Below, piece after piece: positions 1-11,235 of a DNA stretch of 64,000 nucleotides. A model generated the notes under the pieces. That model was not told the DNA's origin. It saw only the letters and a program-made list of their open reading frames with translations, and did not search any database. Where the stretch lies: positions 2,294,001 through 2,358,000 of the forward strand of contig NC_072893.1 in assembly GCF_027943255.1 (NCBI RefSeq), given 5' to 3'. The stretch comes from Anastrepha obliqua (lineage: Eukaryota > Arthropoda > Insecta > Diptera > Tephritidae). Position numbers and translations under genes: made by a program. Every line of letters starts with the position of its first letter. Position 1 is the stretch's first letter.

Positions 1-142
1 ATATTGAAGTGAACTCAAAGGATATTTCAACAAATGCCGAGGTTGTTGAGGCAATGAGCGCAGTCCTGTTAAATACAACATTTTTGTCTTGTCTAGCAAT
101 TATGCGACATCTACATATAATAGAACGTAGTAAAACAGTCTA

Positions 143-673
143 CTTTGGACTAAGTAGGCAATTGAGCAGTAAAGTCCTCTCTCGACGAACAAAACTAACA
201 CTCTACAAGACTCTCATCATGCCCGTCCTAACGTATGGCGCAGAAGCTTGGACGATGACAACATCCGATGAAGCGACGCTTGGAGTGTTCGAGAGAAAGA
301 TTCTGCGTAAGATTTTTGGACCTTTGCACGTCGGCAACGGCGAATATCGCAGACGATGGAACGATGAGCTGTATGAGTCGTAAAGACATAGCGCAGCGAA
401 TAAAGATCCAGCGGCTTCGTTGGCTGGGTCATGTCGTCCGAATGCATACAAACGCTCCGGCTTTGAAAGTATTCGATGCGGTACCAGCTGGTGGTAGCAG
501 AGGAAGAGGAAGGCCTCCTCTGCGTTGGAAAGATCAGGTGGAGAAGGACTTGGCTTCACTTGGTGTGTCCAATTGGCGCCGGTTAGCATGAGAAAGAAAC
601 GACTGGCGCGCTTTGTTAATCTCAGCCAAAATCGCGTAAGCGGTTATCGCGCCAATTAAGAAGAAGAAGAAGA
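143..673 (+). mobile_element. Short 5'-truncated copy of the same RTE-like element
   Basis: The sequence matches the last 530 bases of the long copy at 52803-55297 almost base for base. It is flanked by the 14-base repeat agtaaaacagtcta at 129-142 and 674-687 and ends in an (AAG)n run (about 658-673). A net loss of 8 bases near 372 shifts the frame, and a stop at 589-591 replaces an arginine codon. It is therefore a dead-on-arrival insertion that never carried the reverse transcriptase. Confidence 0.85.
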
Positions 674-689
674 AGAAGTAAAACAGTCT

Positions 690-3530
690 ATAGTAATTTG
701 ACGAACTACTAAATGGCATTGAAAACAAATGGAGTGTATGCAGAATTAATTTTCAAGTTATCTCCATTTTGGGATAGAAACGCCAAAATACCTGTAAGTC
801 TCTTGGAGAGACCCGAATCGCGGAAAAAGTCATTTAAAAATTAAATTGAAGGCTAATCATCAAATTAATGATCATAGTGAAACTGAATCTTCTGTCTCCA
901 CCGATGAGAAAAATAATTTAATGGAAGGAAATTATTCACAAGCTACTTCACTGAATTTATGTACCTATAATTGGAAAACGTTTTTATAAGTTTATCGTCA
1001 ACAGGCAAACAAATTTTTATTCTGGTTATGAACCAATGCAGTATCGAATGCAGCAGCAAAACGGTTATCCCACCCATTCCGTTCTGGCAGGCCAATCGTC
1101 GAGTCGGACCAGCAAGTGCACTTATTCCATTACCCAGGAATTGAAGATTAGTCAGGAAATTGTTTTGAACTATTTAAGTAAGGATAAATACAACTATGTT
1201 AAGGCGCATTTATACAATTCCCCAGCAACTGATATAAATAAACATATAAGTTTGGGGAAAAAGAAATCCATTATTTTCTCGGTAGCTGGTTGTGATGAGC
1301 GATATCTCGTAAAGTATCGATCAAACAATTTAAAGTTTATGCCCGTTGTCAAGGTGACATTTTACACTAAAAAAAATATTTGTTTTTTGTTAATGAGTAA
1401 GACTGTGATCATATAGGAAAACATTTGTTATTTCAACTCGCTACTTTTGATGTTCAGGAAAGAGGTCGACACCATTTGTGTTCTCGTTCGCCTCATTGTT
1501 ATTGTTGGCTGTAGATTAAAAACTAAACAATTGTACGCAATGGAGCTGCCATGTGGGAACATATGCGATTTCGTTGGATTGAAACAGCAAAAGTCTCCCT
1601 GCATGATCGCGGTCTAATGAAACTCTCTTGAAAGAGAGTTGGCTGAATTTAAAATAGTGAGTTCTACCAGTTTTACGAGGTATAACCATACTCGATAACT
1701 TTGTTGTTGCTTTCACATGCAAATTTTTCGTCAAGTGAGCAGAGCCCAGGGATATCGAGCAGATAAGTGGAGAATCGAAAGCGCCTTTAATTTTATCGTC
1801 GAAATAAAGCGAATAATGTTGAGAAGTTTTTACTTTGCCTCATAGTAAAATTTAAATGCGGGATTTACTTACAATTTTTTTCTGCTCTATTAATTGTTTC
1901 AATATTCTTGAGTAAAAATATGAGCCACCTAAGCAAGTTTTAACCAAACTACAGAATTAAATTTTTAAAGGACGACTATTGTCAAATTATTTTCAGATAG
2001 TTGCTGAATGCTTCGGGTACTTTGCATTGACGCCAAATATATTACTAGAATTGGAAAGTTAGGAATTGGAGTTAGAAAAGACCAAATGCCGCCATTTTTT
2101 GACATTATCTTTAGAAATGATGTGGTTGATGTAAAAAATATAAAACTATGTATTTTACAGTGAAATTTTGGTAAATGATAATAAGCAAATTTGTCTATAT
2201 ATATAAGTTTTTATTTTTACGATTTTGATTTCTGAAGTAAAAAAATTAAATTCACAAAAAAGTAGAAATTAATTACTGAGAAACACAAAGTTATTGTTCT
2301 CTTTTTTATTAAATTCAATAAATTGCTTTTGAATCTTTAATTTTATACCTAAATATTTAATAGTTCTTCAGCGAATGGTACTGTGCGAAACATGTCCCAG
2401 TATAAAGGAGGATGTTGCAAAAGTCACATATATAGCTAGGTCTACTTTTATCGTTGTGAACATTGGAAAATTTCCAATATTTCTAAGAATGCTTTGTCTT
2501 TCCTGGTAGATTGTGCTGTAATTTCCTCATTATTAGAAAACTACAAAGCTTGCTTGATTTGCCTGAATTTATTTCTTGCCATAGTTTACGCAAAAAAGGT
2601 GCTCACAAAGTCTGATCCGTCGAACATTTATTGCCCAAAACGTCTTTGCCGACTTGTACCATTAAAAGAATTACACCTATAAACTTTTTCATTTGAGTAA
2701 GAGTTAAATCAGTTCATATTGTTGCTTTTTTGGTTTCGGGCTTCCGCAAATCAGAAATTTGAATATGACCGGTTAGATTATATCGTCACAAACTCGAACA
2801 GATCATCTCCAATAAATAATGCTACTAATTTTTACACAAGACACTTCTCCGAAAGGTTCCAAAACGGGCTCCATGTAAGTTTCGGACCACAGGTCATCTT
2901 CAGAATCACTACCATTTCCACTATTAATGTCACTATTGACTCAATTTTATCACTAGAACCACAATCAGATAAATTACCAGTGCATATTTATTTTTTGTTC
3001 TCCATTTTAGAGGTATCAACAATACAGTCGAAATTTGTGATTGCTTACGGTTGCACCGTTATGCGAACCAAATTCATCTTTCATCAGTAAGTAAAATATG
3101 TATTTCCTTATAAACCGATCCTCCCTAATGCTCGTGTTTACAATGCATCTATACCAAATGTGCATATTTCTTGTGGACTCATCTTAACCAGTCAGTGTTT
3201 TTCTTCGTTATAGACCTTCAATAAAGTTGTATGATTCTCCGCGAAGAGGTTTAACCCTTTAACTGCCTTTTTTATGAACTTGGACTTGGATGAAATTGAA
3301 TGCATTTTTTAGTCTTTGCTCCAAACGAGACACCCTGGAATATTTTTGCACTAACTAGAAATACTAATAACATTGTTCGTTCGTTATTTAGCATAGAAAA
3401 ATATTAAAAAACTACAATAATATTCCAGAAAGTTTTTTTAATGTCTAGTTTATGCGGCCGGGTATAAACTATGCATAGGCGTATGCAGATACATTGTTGT
3501 ACCTTCATATAAAACAAAAGACTACATATG
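690..3530. other. No confident gene; decayed, AT-rich sequence
   Basis: Apart from the possible mariner relic at 1030-1345, the block holds only short unconserved-looking frames. Around 846-990 a short plus-strand frame (KANHQINDHSETESS and onward) looks protein-like but is too brief to call. A small palindrome (aactctcttgaaagagagtt) lies at 1621-1640. From 2160 to 2350 the sequence is extremely AT-rich. Confidence 0.4.
1030..1345 (+). pseudogene. Possible old mariner transposase relic
   Basis: Overlapping frames contain RSGRPIVESDQQV, then ITQELKISQEIVLNYL, and about 50 residues later VAGCDERYLVKYRSNN. The order and spacing recall the linker, second helix-turn-helix and first catalytic region (GDEKWI) of SETMAR-like mariners. 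Similarity is weak and frame-broken. The 126-codon frame at 1036-1416 is otherwise unrecognised. Confidence 0.3.
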
Positions 3531-3532
3531 TA

Positions 3533-4497
3533 GGGTGTTTTGGTTGGAGCTTGAGGACTTAAAACGCTAATGCAAAACAGAAATATTTTGAAATGACTTT
3601 TTTTTAATATAAACTGCTAGATAATTTCATGGGATTTATTTTTGGAATATGATATCCGGCATACCTATATCCGCTGCGGCTACGAGTTGCATGGTCCATT
3701 CGATCAGTTCAAATTTCGAAGTAGCTTAAATATTGGAATGAGTCGATTGTATGGTAAATTGCGCCGTCTTATTGGAACCAAATGCCGTTGATGTTTAACT
3801 AATTAATTTTTGGAAACGAAAATTCAGTCAGAATGGCTCGATAGCAAGAATTATAGAGAAACATTTTGCGCCTTTCGAATTCGGCGTGTCATAAGAGCCC
3901 ATGAATAAACTATCAAAATGAAGGGAAATTATTTGTTTGTGAAGAAGAAGAGTAGGCGATGGAAGCAACCAAACATAAGAATTTATATGCACACTCGCAT
4001 ACTTTCTAACCCGGGCGCCTGCCGCATAAAACGCAAAAACTGCATTTGGAGGCTTTATATTAATCTTCGTTTTCATTAGTTTGATTAGTTCACATCTCGC
4101 AAATCACAATACTACCAAGCCTTATACTGAATTTTCACAAACATGTAATTCATTCTTCTTTTGTTTATTTTGTCAAAATCGAAAAATAAAGTAACTATCT
4201 TTTAATTGCGCCAGCGTAGATACTCAATTCGCCTTGCCTCGATAGCTCACGCAATTCACCGTCACGGCAGCTCCTTCTCAATTTCGAAAGAAATAACGGC
4301 CGATGATGCCGCCAGTGCTCTATGAGCTTCTCGCTCAGATTTATTTATTTTCAAGTAAATTTCCACAAATTGGAAGTGCTGTTCTGACATTAAACGAGCC
4401 ATGATGACTTGCCAAACCTTTTTGAACAGAAATGTCAATACAGTTGCAAAACATAGTTATCGATGTCGATAGTTCTCATGCAGCTAAAAAAACACCC
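3533..4497 (-). mobile_element. MITE-like deletion derivative of the DD41D family (interrupted)
   Basis: The left end gggtgttttggttggagc and the reversed right end gggtgtttttttagctgc form terminal inverted repeats, with TA before the left end. On the minus strand, short coding relics remain: the AGGIIG segment (at about 4298) and an element-terminal stretch resembling transposase C-termini. The same structure recurs at 57845-58436. Without the insertion at 3846-4237 the element is about 570 bases. Confidence 0.6.
3846..4237. mobile_element. 392 bp insertion flanked by a 9-base direct repeat
   Basis: The sequence ctcgatagc stands at 3837-3845 and again at 4238-4246, exactly where the copy at 57845-58436 has a single uninterrupted site (ctcgaaagc). 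The 8-base core ctcgatag fits the nTnnnnAn pattern of hAT target duplications. Terminal inverted repeats are minimal (caag at the left, cttg at the right), so hAT membership is a suggestion only. The insert has no long reading frame. Confidence 0.55.
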
Positions 4498-7400
4498 GAT
4501 TTAAATGCGACTTCGCACCATTCCGGGGTTTTATGGCCAAATTTAGTCATAATATTTACGAACTGCCGTCATCTATACCGATTTTGTCGCTTCTGCCTTT
4601 TCTTGCCGTCCTCTACTTGCAAATGCTTGTTCACGCCGCCGTGGGCCAAACTTTAGCCATACAAATAAACGTTAAGACATACGAAAATGACCAGTTTGCG
4701 TGCCACAGTCACAATTTCGAACGCATTTACGAGATTGTGCCATTAGAACGCGACACGCACATCAAGCGACAGTCGCCAGCCGTCAGTCGTCAGCTGCCTC
4801 AACTCACAAACCAACACACTTGCACATCCGTAAATGGCCCAGCTTCAAAATGATGATGAAATTAGAAAAGAAGAACCGCATTTGCAATGCCAATGAGCCG
4901 CTGCAAAGCGACGTTAAGAGTAGAAGCTCCGGCGACAGTAGTTAAATTCTAGTTTAGTTGCCGCAACGAATTAATAACTGCAAATTGCTGAGATTTTGTT
5001 GGAAATGGTACAAAGGCAGCCAGACAGCGGCGAATGCAAGCGAACTGCAGCAGCAATAACCAGTCGATGTGCCGATGGAAAGAGTTGGTGAAGAGCAGGC
5101 GGGAGATAACAGTCAGCAGCTAGGCTACCGCAGCTGTAGTGACAGCGCATTGCCACATCGGACCGCCGGGTAGGTCTCGACAAGATGAATGTGTCTTTGA
5201 ATGAATGGTAACAATTCAATTGCAGCAGCTAGCAAAACAGTTTCTAAAATGTGTACTTACGATTGTGGCTTCTGTGGCATATTTGTTGCATGCAACCTGT
5301 GCAACAATGCTGTGACTGGTTAGACCAGTCGATAGGCAAATTTGCGAGGAGATTAACAGAGCAATGAGCGGCTTTGGGGTAGGCAGCCAAATAATTATTA
5401 GAAAACATATGGGAATCGCTGTGGGATGCGGAAGAGAAGAGTTGACATCTCAAAGCGAAAAATTAAAAGAATTTGAAATTTAAGTGAAATGTTCGAAAAA
5501 ATTGTAACATTAATTGCTACTGCAAACATGGGCATCAGAATACGACTGGATATAAATTTCAACGAAAATCCTCCTTAAAGCCTTTTAAATTTACTGCGCA
5601 CAATTTTCATTTGTTTTAAAAACGCTATGCCTCACAAGAACGTTTTTAACCGAATTATATAAAAGATGCTTAAAACCATGCTTAGAATTGTTGCATGATC
5701 ACGCCAGCTGTATCACTGTGCCAGAGCGTCTCACTCCTGTCAACATATCCAAACAAATGCGACACAAGTCGCAAGTCACCGGTGTTTAACAACCGTTGGT
5801 GCCTCTGCCACTGCGGTCGCAGCTGCGATTGCATTTTCTGTCGCCGCCGAGTGCTTGGTATTCATCTTGTAGATGGAAATCTACTTGGCTAACGGCCGAT
5901 GACAATTAAAATGGACCAACTGGTTTTCGGTTGCATGATCTGTTTGCCCATGAAAAATGGGCAACAAGCGCCACAATGTCATCATCATTACAGAACTAGA
6001 GCTCTATACAATTGACGGTCGGTTGGCATTCGGACCGACCACGTCGTTGAGTTTGATGGAGAGCTGGTCCGTTTCTAATCGCGATGGGTACACTGCATGG
6101 GTGAAAGGAAATCAAAAGCGTTACAGTTCAGTCACGAAATGGTCCGAAAACTCATTATCAAACCAAATAGCGGAGAGGCTCTGTGAAGCTTGGGCAGTGA
6201 GTGCCACACGCCAATGCCACTGTCACTACTAAGTATTGCCAACGCAAAGCTGACCAATACTAAACTTTGGGCACTGTCATTTAAGTTCACCATCCGGACG
6301 GACGGCACGGACGTCGGTAATCCCCGTCGCCCTCGTCATTAGTAAGTCGACGATCGGCGATCTGGTGGTGATGTGGAAGAAATTGTCATGCGTCAAACGC
6401 CAAAGCGTCAATCGTCAAATGCGCGGCATGCTTCATCGTCTAGCGACTGATGCCAACAATTCGTCGCTTGTCATTTGCGGCAATCGCTACCCACTACCTG
6501 AGCGCAGCTGTGGCTCAGGACAATTAAAACTAAATGAAGGTTTTTCCTCTCGGAAGACGTCAACTATCCAATGACATTCAATTTGAATATGCGCTAGTGT
6601 GTGTGTGCGGAGCGGGCGTGCGTGTGCTTTCATTTGGCAGGGAACTTTTACGACTTAATGACATTTAATTAAACCAACTCCGCTTGTGGCAACTTTTTTC
6701 AATGTTTCGGGTCAAAACTTGAAAAGCGATAACCGGAAATCTGTACGTGTGTATCAGACGCGCATCAATTGAATTTTTACTAAGCCAAAGATGCGTTTGA
6801 AGTGCGATCGAGCCAAGACGGTTGGCGGAGACGGTGCTGACCCCGATGGCAGTTTTTATTGTGGCGCTGATGGGTTGGTAATGGGCTTGGTTTGCTTCGA
6901 TGTGCTGCTACAGCACGTTTTTGTGTTGGTTTGTTGATGTTGGTGAGCAGCGCGCATATTTTTTAGTTGTAGCTCTGGTATGCAGTTAATTGAAATTTCA
7001 ACTCTGTCCATTTTGAATTCGACCATTGTTTGATGGACACTAGTCAGTTATTGATTTTGCATGCTTTTGCTGTCGGTTCGCAATGAGAAAGTAATTTAAA
7101 ATTTGGTCCAAGGCTTGCGGTGAGCGTGGACGTTGTGTGGTGGAGATTTTCGTATTCATTGCATAATTTAAAATTAAAATAAGCACTTCTGCATGAAATG
7201 GAAGTGTGTAAATTAATGCGTTAATATGTATTCGCATCCGCATATATAACCGTTCTGTGATTTTCAAAAAACAAAAAAACCATTTATGATTTGGGTTATA
7301 TCAAATCTCAAAAACTAATTCTGCTTCTTTGCCGCAGCGCAACAAATGTGGGACTCCATTTCCTATTATGTATATATGGAGGTATGTATCTCTTCCATTA

Positions 7401-8260
7401 TGCGCGTAAAATCATTCATACACACCTGGTGATTGGATTGCGCAAAGACTTCTCATTCGGCTACTTGAATTGGAAAAGTAAACAATTTTTTATACGAGTT
7501 TTTAGAAGAAACTCAATATCGAACAAGGAGTACTCATTGCGGCAAAGGCCAAGCCAAATAAAGCCAAACCTCGCACTGAATTAGTGAAGTGTAAAATATG
7601 TATCATATTTTCAACTGTTATTTGGAATTGCAGAATAGGAGCAGTTTTGCGAAAACTACGAAAATATGAAATTATTGGTGAAAAGGTTTTGGTGAGTTGA
7701 AGATGGCTATCAGTGTAGAATAACAAAAGCGGCAAATTAAGTCATTAACAGAGGATGGGAGATGTGAAAGACAACAGCGAGGGAGGTCCCTTTCTGCATG
7801 CCGAAAAATAATCGAAAATCCAATGTTGAAAAAAGAAAAGTACGCACACATTTCCAAATACAACAAACGCATCTAATCCAAAATTGACACAACATTTGGC
7901 CAGAACAAAGGCGGCTAAAGAAATTGAAGACCGGTAATGCACGGGATTACACAATGGAACCATATTTACAAGCAGTAAAAGTAGCGTACGGTATTAAGAT
8001 ATTTCTATACACATACATGCATACAGATACTCTATAAGCTAGCTAATATATATGTACATATGTATGTGTATACATATATATCCTTCCAACATTTCCAGAA
8101 AAAAGTTTCCCTTGCTTACTTTGCTGCTAACGAAAAAATATTTATACACAGATGCAATCATATTCGCCTCAATACATACATACATAGACACAATACTTCA
8201 TAAGAAATGGAAAATATAAAATGGCATCTTACGGTGATTATCCTTTGTGAGTGCGGATCG
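4498..8260. other. No confident gene
   Basis: GC content is higher than in the neighbouring relics, and short frames occur on both strands (for example 4533-4853, which has a hydrophobic N-terminal stretch, and 5957-6232). None shows a recognisable domain, start context and splice sites together. Microsatellite-like gtgtgtgcgg and tatgtacata runs occur near 6600 and 8030-8090. Confidence 0.4.
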
Positions 8261-8268
8261 CAGTTCAC

Positions 8269-8556
8269 CTTTCCGCGGCGGCTGGCGCTGCTATTGATGT
8301 TGCAGCATGTTGCATATTCATTACAAAACTCGTATCCCCACAGCGCTCAGCCTTAAACAGTCGCGTATTTTCTAATAACTGAAGGTCTGTCACCACATAT
8401 TGAACTGAAATCACCACATCCTTCGATGATTGAGTGGCAAAGCATGAGTTATATTTTTCTATTATGCCCATCAGTTTGTGCGTTGGTATTGTGGGTACAA
8501 ACATTTGGATCACTATATTTGGAAGTAACAACTGCTGCCCTCCATCGACAGTTTCC
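8269..8556 (-). CDS. Unrecognised candidate internal coding exon
   Basis: A minus-strand frame of 96 codons stays open between a cag/gg acceptor at 8557 and an aaag/gtgaac donor at 8268. The exon is a multiple of three, with matching phase at both ends. The translation looks protein-like, with mixed polar and hydrophobic residues and no low complexity. It includes LLLPNIVIQMFVPTIP and DVVISVQYVVTDLQLLE, then ends in an alanine-rich stretch. The acceptor has only a weak pyrimidine tract. No flanking exon was identified, and the element at 8654 lies just upstream of it on that strand. It could be a real exon of an unknown gene, a relic, or chance. Confidence 0.25.
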
Positions 8557-8653
8557 CTGTGGCACAGCATTACATGGCAAATATGAACACTTTTCTTAAA
8601 TATCCTAATGGACGGCTACACTTACGTATGCGTATATTGAGTATAAGGATAAC

Positions 8654-9902
8654 GGGTGTTTCTTAGAGGCGGACATTTTTTTGACATAAAAGATAAAAAA
8701 TCTAATTGAGTCGTGCTTTAATTTTAGTTTTTTATTTTTGTCGATAAAGTTAACTATGTATATAACTATACAATTTTATAAACAATTTTTTTAAATCAAT
8801 CGATCGAACAAATTATCCGGCTCTCTGCGTATAATGTATTAAAAGAGATGTGCACCAAATTTTAAGTTAACCAGTAGAAAATGGTTTCAGTTGTCATTCA
8901 CTTATTTTTGAAAAATGTGGTTTTGAGAAAAACGTAAAGAAGATAAAATTGACCCGAAACAGGAACTTCAAGAGAATTCAAAAATATGTTTTCTTACATA
9001 AGAACATTGCCAAAAATTGTGAAAAATGCTTTGTGCAATTTTCATTCTTCAATATCCAGCTATTTTTAACTAACTATTGGTTAACTACACTCAATTTTAC
9101 AAAAATTACAATATTTTTGCAGTCCAACTTTGCCAATTCAAGAACATGCAAGTTTTACTTGCAAAATGGCGGTGTTGATTTTGAATAAAGTACACTTTTT
9201 TTAGGAAATTATTGTCATTTCTCCTTTAGCTCTTGAATTGTTGCTGGCTTATCGACGTAAACCTTTTCTTTCAAATAACCCCAATGAAAGAAGTCCAACG
9301 GTGTCAAATCACATGATTTTGGCGGCCAATTGACATCGCCGCGACGTGAGATTATTCGGCCATGAAATTTTTCGCGCAAAAGAGCCATTGTTTCGTTAGA
9401 TGTGTGTCAAGTGGAACCGTTCTGTTGAAACCACATAACGTCCACATCCATATCTTCCAATTCGGGCCATAAAAAGTTCGTTATCATCTCACGATACCGA
9501 ACACTATTCACAGTAACTGCCTGACCGGCCTCATTTTGGAAAAAATATGGCCCAATGATGCCGCCGGCCCATAAACCGCACCAAACAGTCACTCTTTGTG
9601 GGTGCATTGGTTTTTCGGCAATCACTCTTGGATTAGCATTCGCCCAAATGCGGCAATTCTGCTTATTGACGAATCCACTGAAGTGGAAATGGGCCTCATC
9701 ACTCAAGATGATTTTCTTCGAAAATTGGTCATTCACTGTTGCCATTTCCTGCCACCATTCTGACCATTGCTCGATTATGTATCTTTCCATGGTTCAAATT
9801 GAGTTAGTCTGCAATTGAGAAATGTCAAATGAAATGCAAAAAAAAAACTTTACGTTTAGGTGTGGTTCACATTCAACATCGACCCTTGAAATTTAACCAC
9901 CC
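8654..9902 (-). mobile_element. Tc1/mariner-type element with DD41D spacing, internally deleted
   Basis: The ends read gggtgtttcttag at the left and, reversed, gggtggttaaa at the right, next to TA-rich target sequence. Inside is a minus-strand transposase relic. The total length of about 1.25 kb is near the usual size of mariner-like elements, but the coding part lacks the DNA-binding half. The spacing between the second and third catalytic positions is 41 residues, which from family knowledge points to the rosa-type (DD41D) lineage first described in a Ceratitis fly. Confidence 0.65.
9236..9790 (-). pseudogene. DD41D transposase relic
   Basis: Starting at the ATG at 9790, MERYIIEQ is fused directly to the catalytic domain, so the helix-turn-helix half is missing. 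The first catalytic Asp is visible in KKIILSDEAHFHF, followed by NCRIWANANPRVI and QRVTVWCGLWAGGIIGPYFF. The second catalytic position reads QQNGST, an Asp-to-Asn change. A TGA stop (9407-9409) then replaces the cysteine of the CHTSNET motif. Beyond the stop the frame continues through WPPKSCDLTPLDFF to about 9236. The protein is inactive on at least three grounds: no DNA-binding region, a lost catalytic Asp and a nonsense codon. Confidence 0.75.
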
Positions 9903-9915
9903 TTTAGAATAAATT

Positions 9916-10099
9916 GCGGTCGCCGTAGCCGAATGGGTTGGTGCATGACTACCATTCGGCATTCAGAGAGAACGTAGGATCGAATCTCGGTGAAAGACCA
10001 AAAATGAAGAAAAAGTGTTTTCTAATAGCGGCCGCCCATCGGCAGGCAATGGCAAACATCCGAGTGTATTTCTACTACGAAAAAGCTCCTCATAAAAAT
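9916..10099 (+). mobile_element. tRNA-derived SINE (3'-truncated)
   Basis: The head gcggtcgccgtagccgaatg and the following ggatcgaatctc correspond to A-box and B-box promoter segments of a tRNA-like region, followed by a tRNA-unrelated body ending in gaaaaagctcctcataaaaa. The same body recurs at 21501-21743 and 33181-33396. It starts 14 bases after the end of the transposon at 8654-9902 and abuts a LINE fragment in the opposite direction. Confidence 0.7.
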
Positions 10100-10430
10100 G
10101 AGAGCCCAGATGTCTGAATCCTTGCCAGACGCGAGCAGGGCAGCTGAAAAGAAGGTGTTGAGATGATTCCTCCTCGTCCTCCAGACAGCTTCTGCAGAAC
10201 GGACTTGAGGCAATCCCAAGTCTCACGGCATGAACACCTAATGGACAACGTCCGGTAAGGATACCCACCAAATTCGAGAGCTGGGGCTTTGTTAGCCTTA
10301 GGAGTTCCCTCGTACGTCTCCGATCTACCCGTGGCTAAAAGGATCTCGCGACCTTGCACGTTTGCGCACTAGCCCAGCGCTCGTTGAGTTGACTCGATGC
10401 CCATTTTTCCAGGAGCAGACCACAGGTTCT
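10100..10430 (-). mobile_element. LINE 3' coding fragment (Jockey/I-type tail)
   Basis: The minus-strand translation includes GILTGRCPLGVHAVRLGIAS and FCRSCLEDEEESSQHLLFSC with PA. This is the cysteine-containing tail motif that follows the reverse transcriptase/RNase H part of many Jockey- and I-group elements. It is joined at about 10100 to the end of a SINE lying in the opposite orientation. The same family is represented at 62050-62186. Confidence 0.65.
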
Positions 10431-10748
10431 TAAGGAACCCCTTCTTAGATATAAGTATTCAATCTTTTTGACCCATATTAGGGTTTTCAGCCAAAAACAA
10501 ATTTTAAGAAATATTTAATATTAAATTTTCTTTTAAACGACACTTTTAAGTTGGTGTTTTTACAAATCTTCTAATTATATAAACATACTAGCAAACCCGG
10601 GCCCCTTCGCTGGGCACACTAAAATAGAATAGATATGGTTTAGAACAGAAAATATATGGTTTTCATATTATTTATTTCTTTATTCTTTATTCAAGCGCTT
10701 TGGCATAAACAATATTTTTTGTTTTTCTATTTGTTTTTGAGTAAATAT

Positions 10749-10871
10749 AAAATATAAATTGAAAATCAGGAAAAAAGAAGATTGTTTTTAAATTTCAAAT
10801 CAACGCATATGAATAAACAATCGTCTTTTTTCCTGATCATCCATGAATTTTTCGTTTCAATTTATATGTTT
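10749..10871. repeat. Imperfect hairpin at the left side of the composite repeat
   Basis: The segment 10765-10787 and the segment 10815-10837 are inverted copies with one mismatch over 23 bases (atcaggaaaaaagaag and its complement). An outer pair (ataaattgaaa and tttcaatttat) extends the stem with a bulge. Such subterminal hairpins occur in several transposon types, but no class is assigned. Confidence 0.65.
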
Positions 10872-11235
10872 TATTAAGCATTGGAGCTTTTTTAACCATT
10901 ATCCATTTATATTTTTCAAAAAAAAAAACGAAAAAAATTGTTTTTTCCACGAACACATAATTTCATTCGGATTTCACATTAAATTCTCAAATTTCGTAAG
11001 AAATGATTCACTGTTCCAAAATCCACTCCAAAAAAATTCACAAACAATTTTTACATGTTGCACTTACGTTTTTTCCTTATGGCATCCAAATCAGAAAGAA
11101 ATATTGACACATTGTAACTCACACTGTCAATTTGACAGTTCAGTTCCGCCCCAAGCGTTAAAAAAGTAAGCGACATTATGGCTGGCTCAAAAGAACGCTG
11201 TACCCGTTGCCACTGCTCCGAATTACAACCAAACT

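Noticed and set aside
4533..4853. 106-codon frame with a hydrophobic N-terminal stretch that could be a signal peptide
   Set aside because: The hydrophobic region lies after 15 polar residues, the rest is low-complexity His/Ser/Gln, and no exon partners are visible.
9916..9990. tRNA gene
   Set aside because: The A and B boxes are degenerate, no cloverleaf acceptor pairing was found, and the same segment recurs with a SINE body elsewhere.
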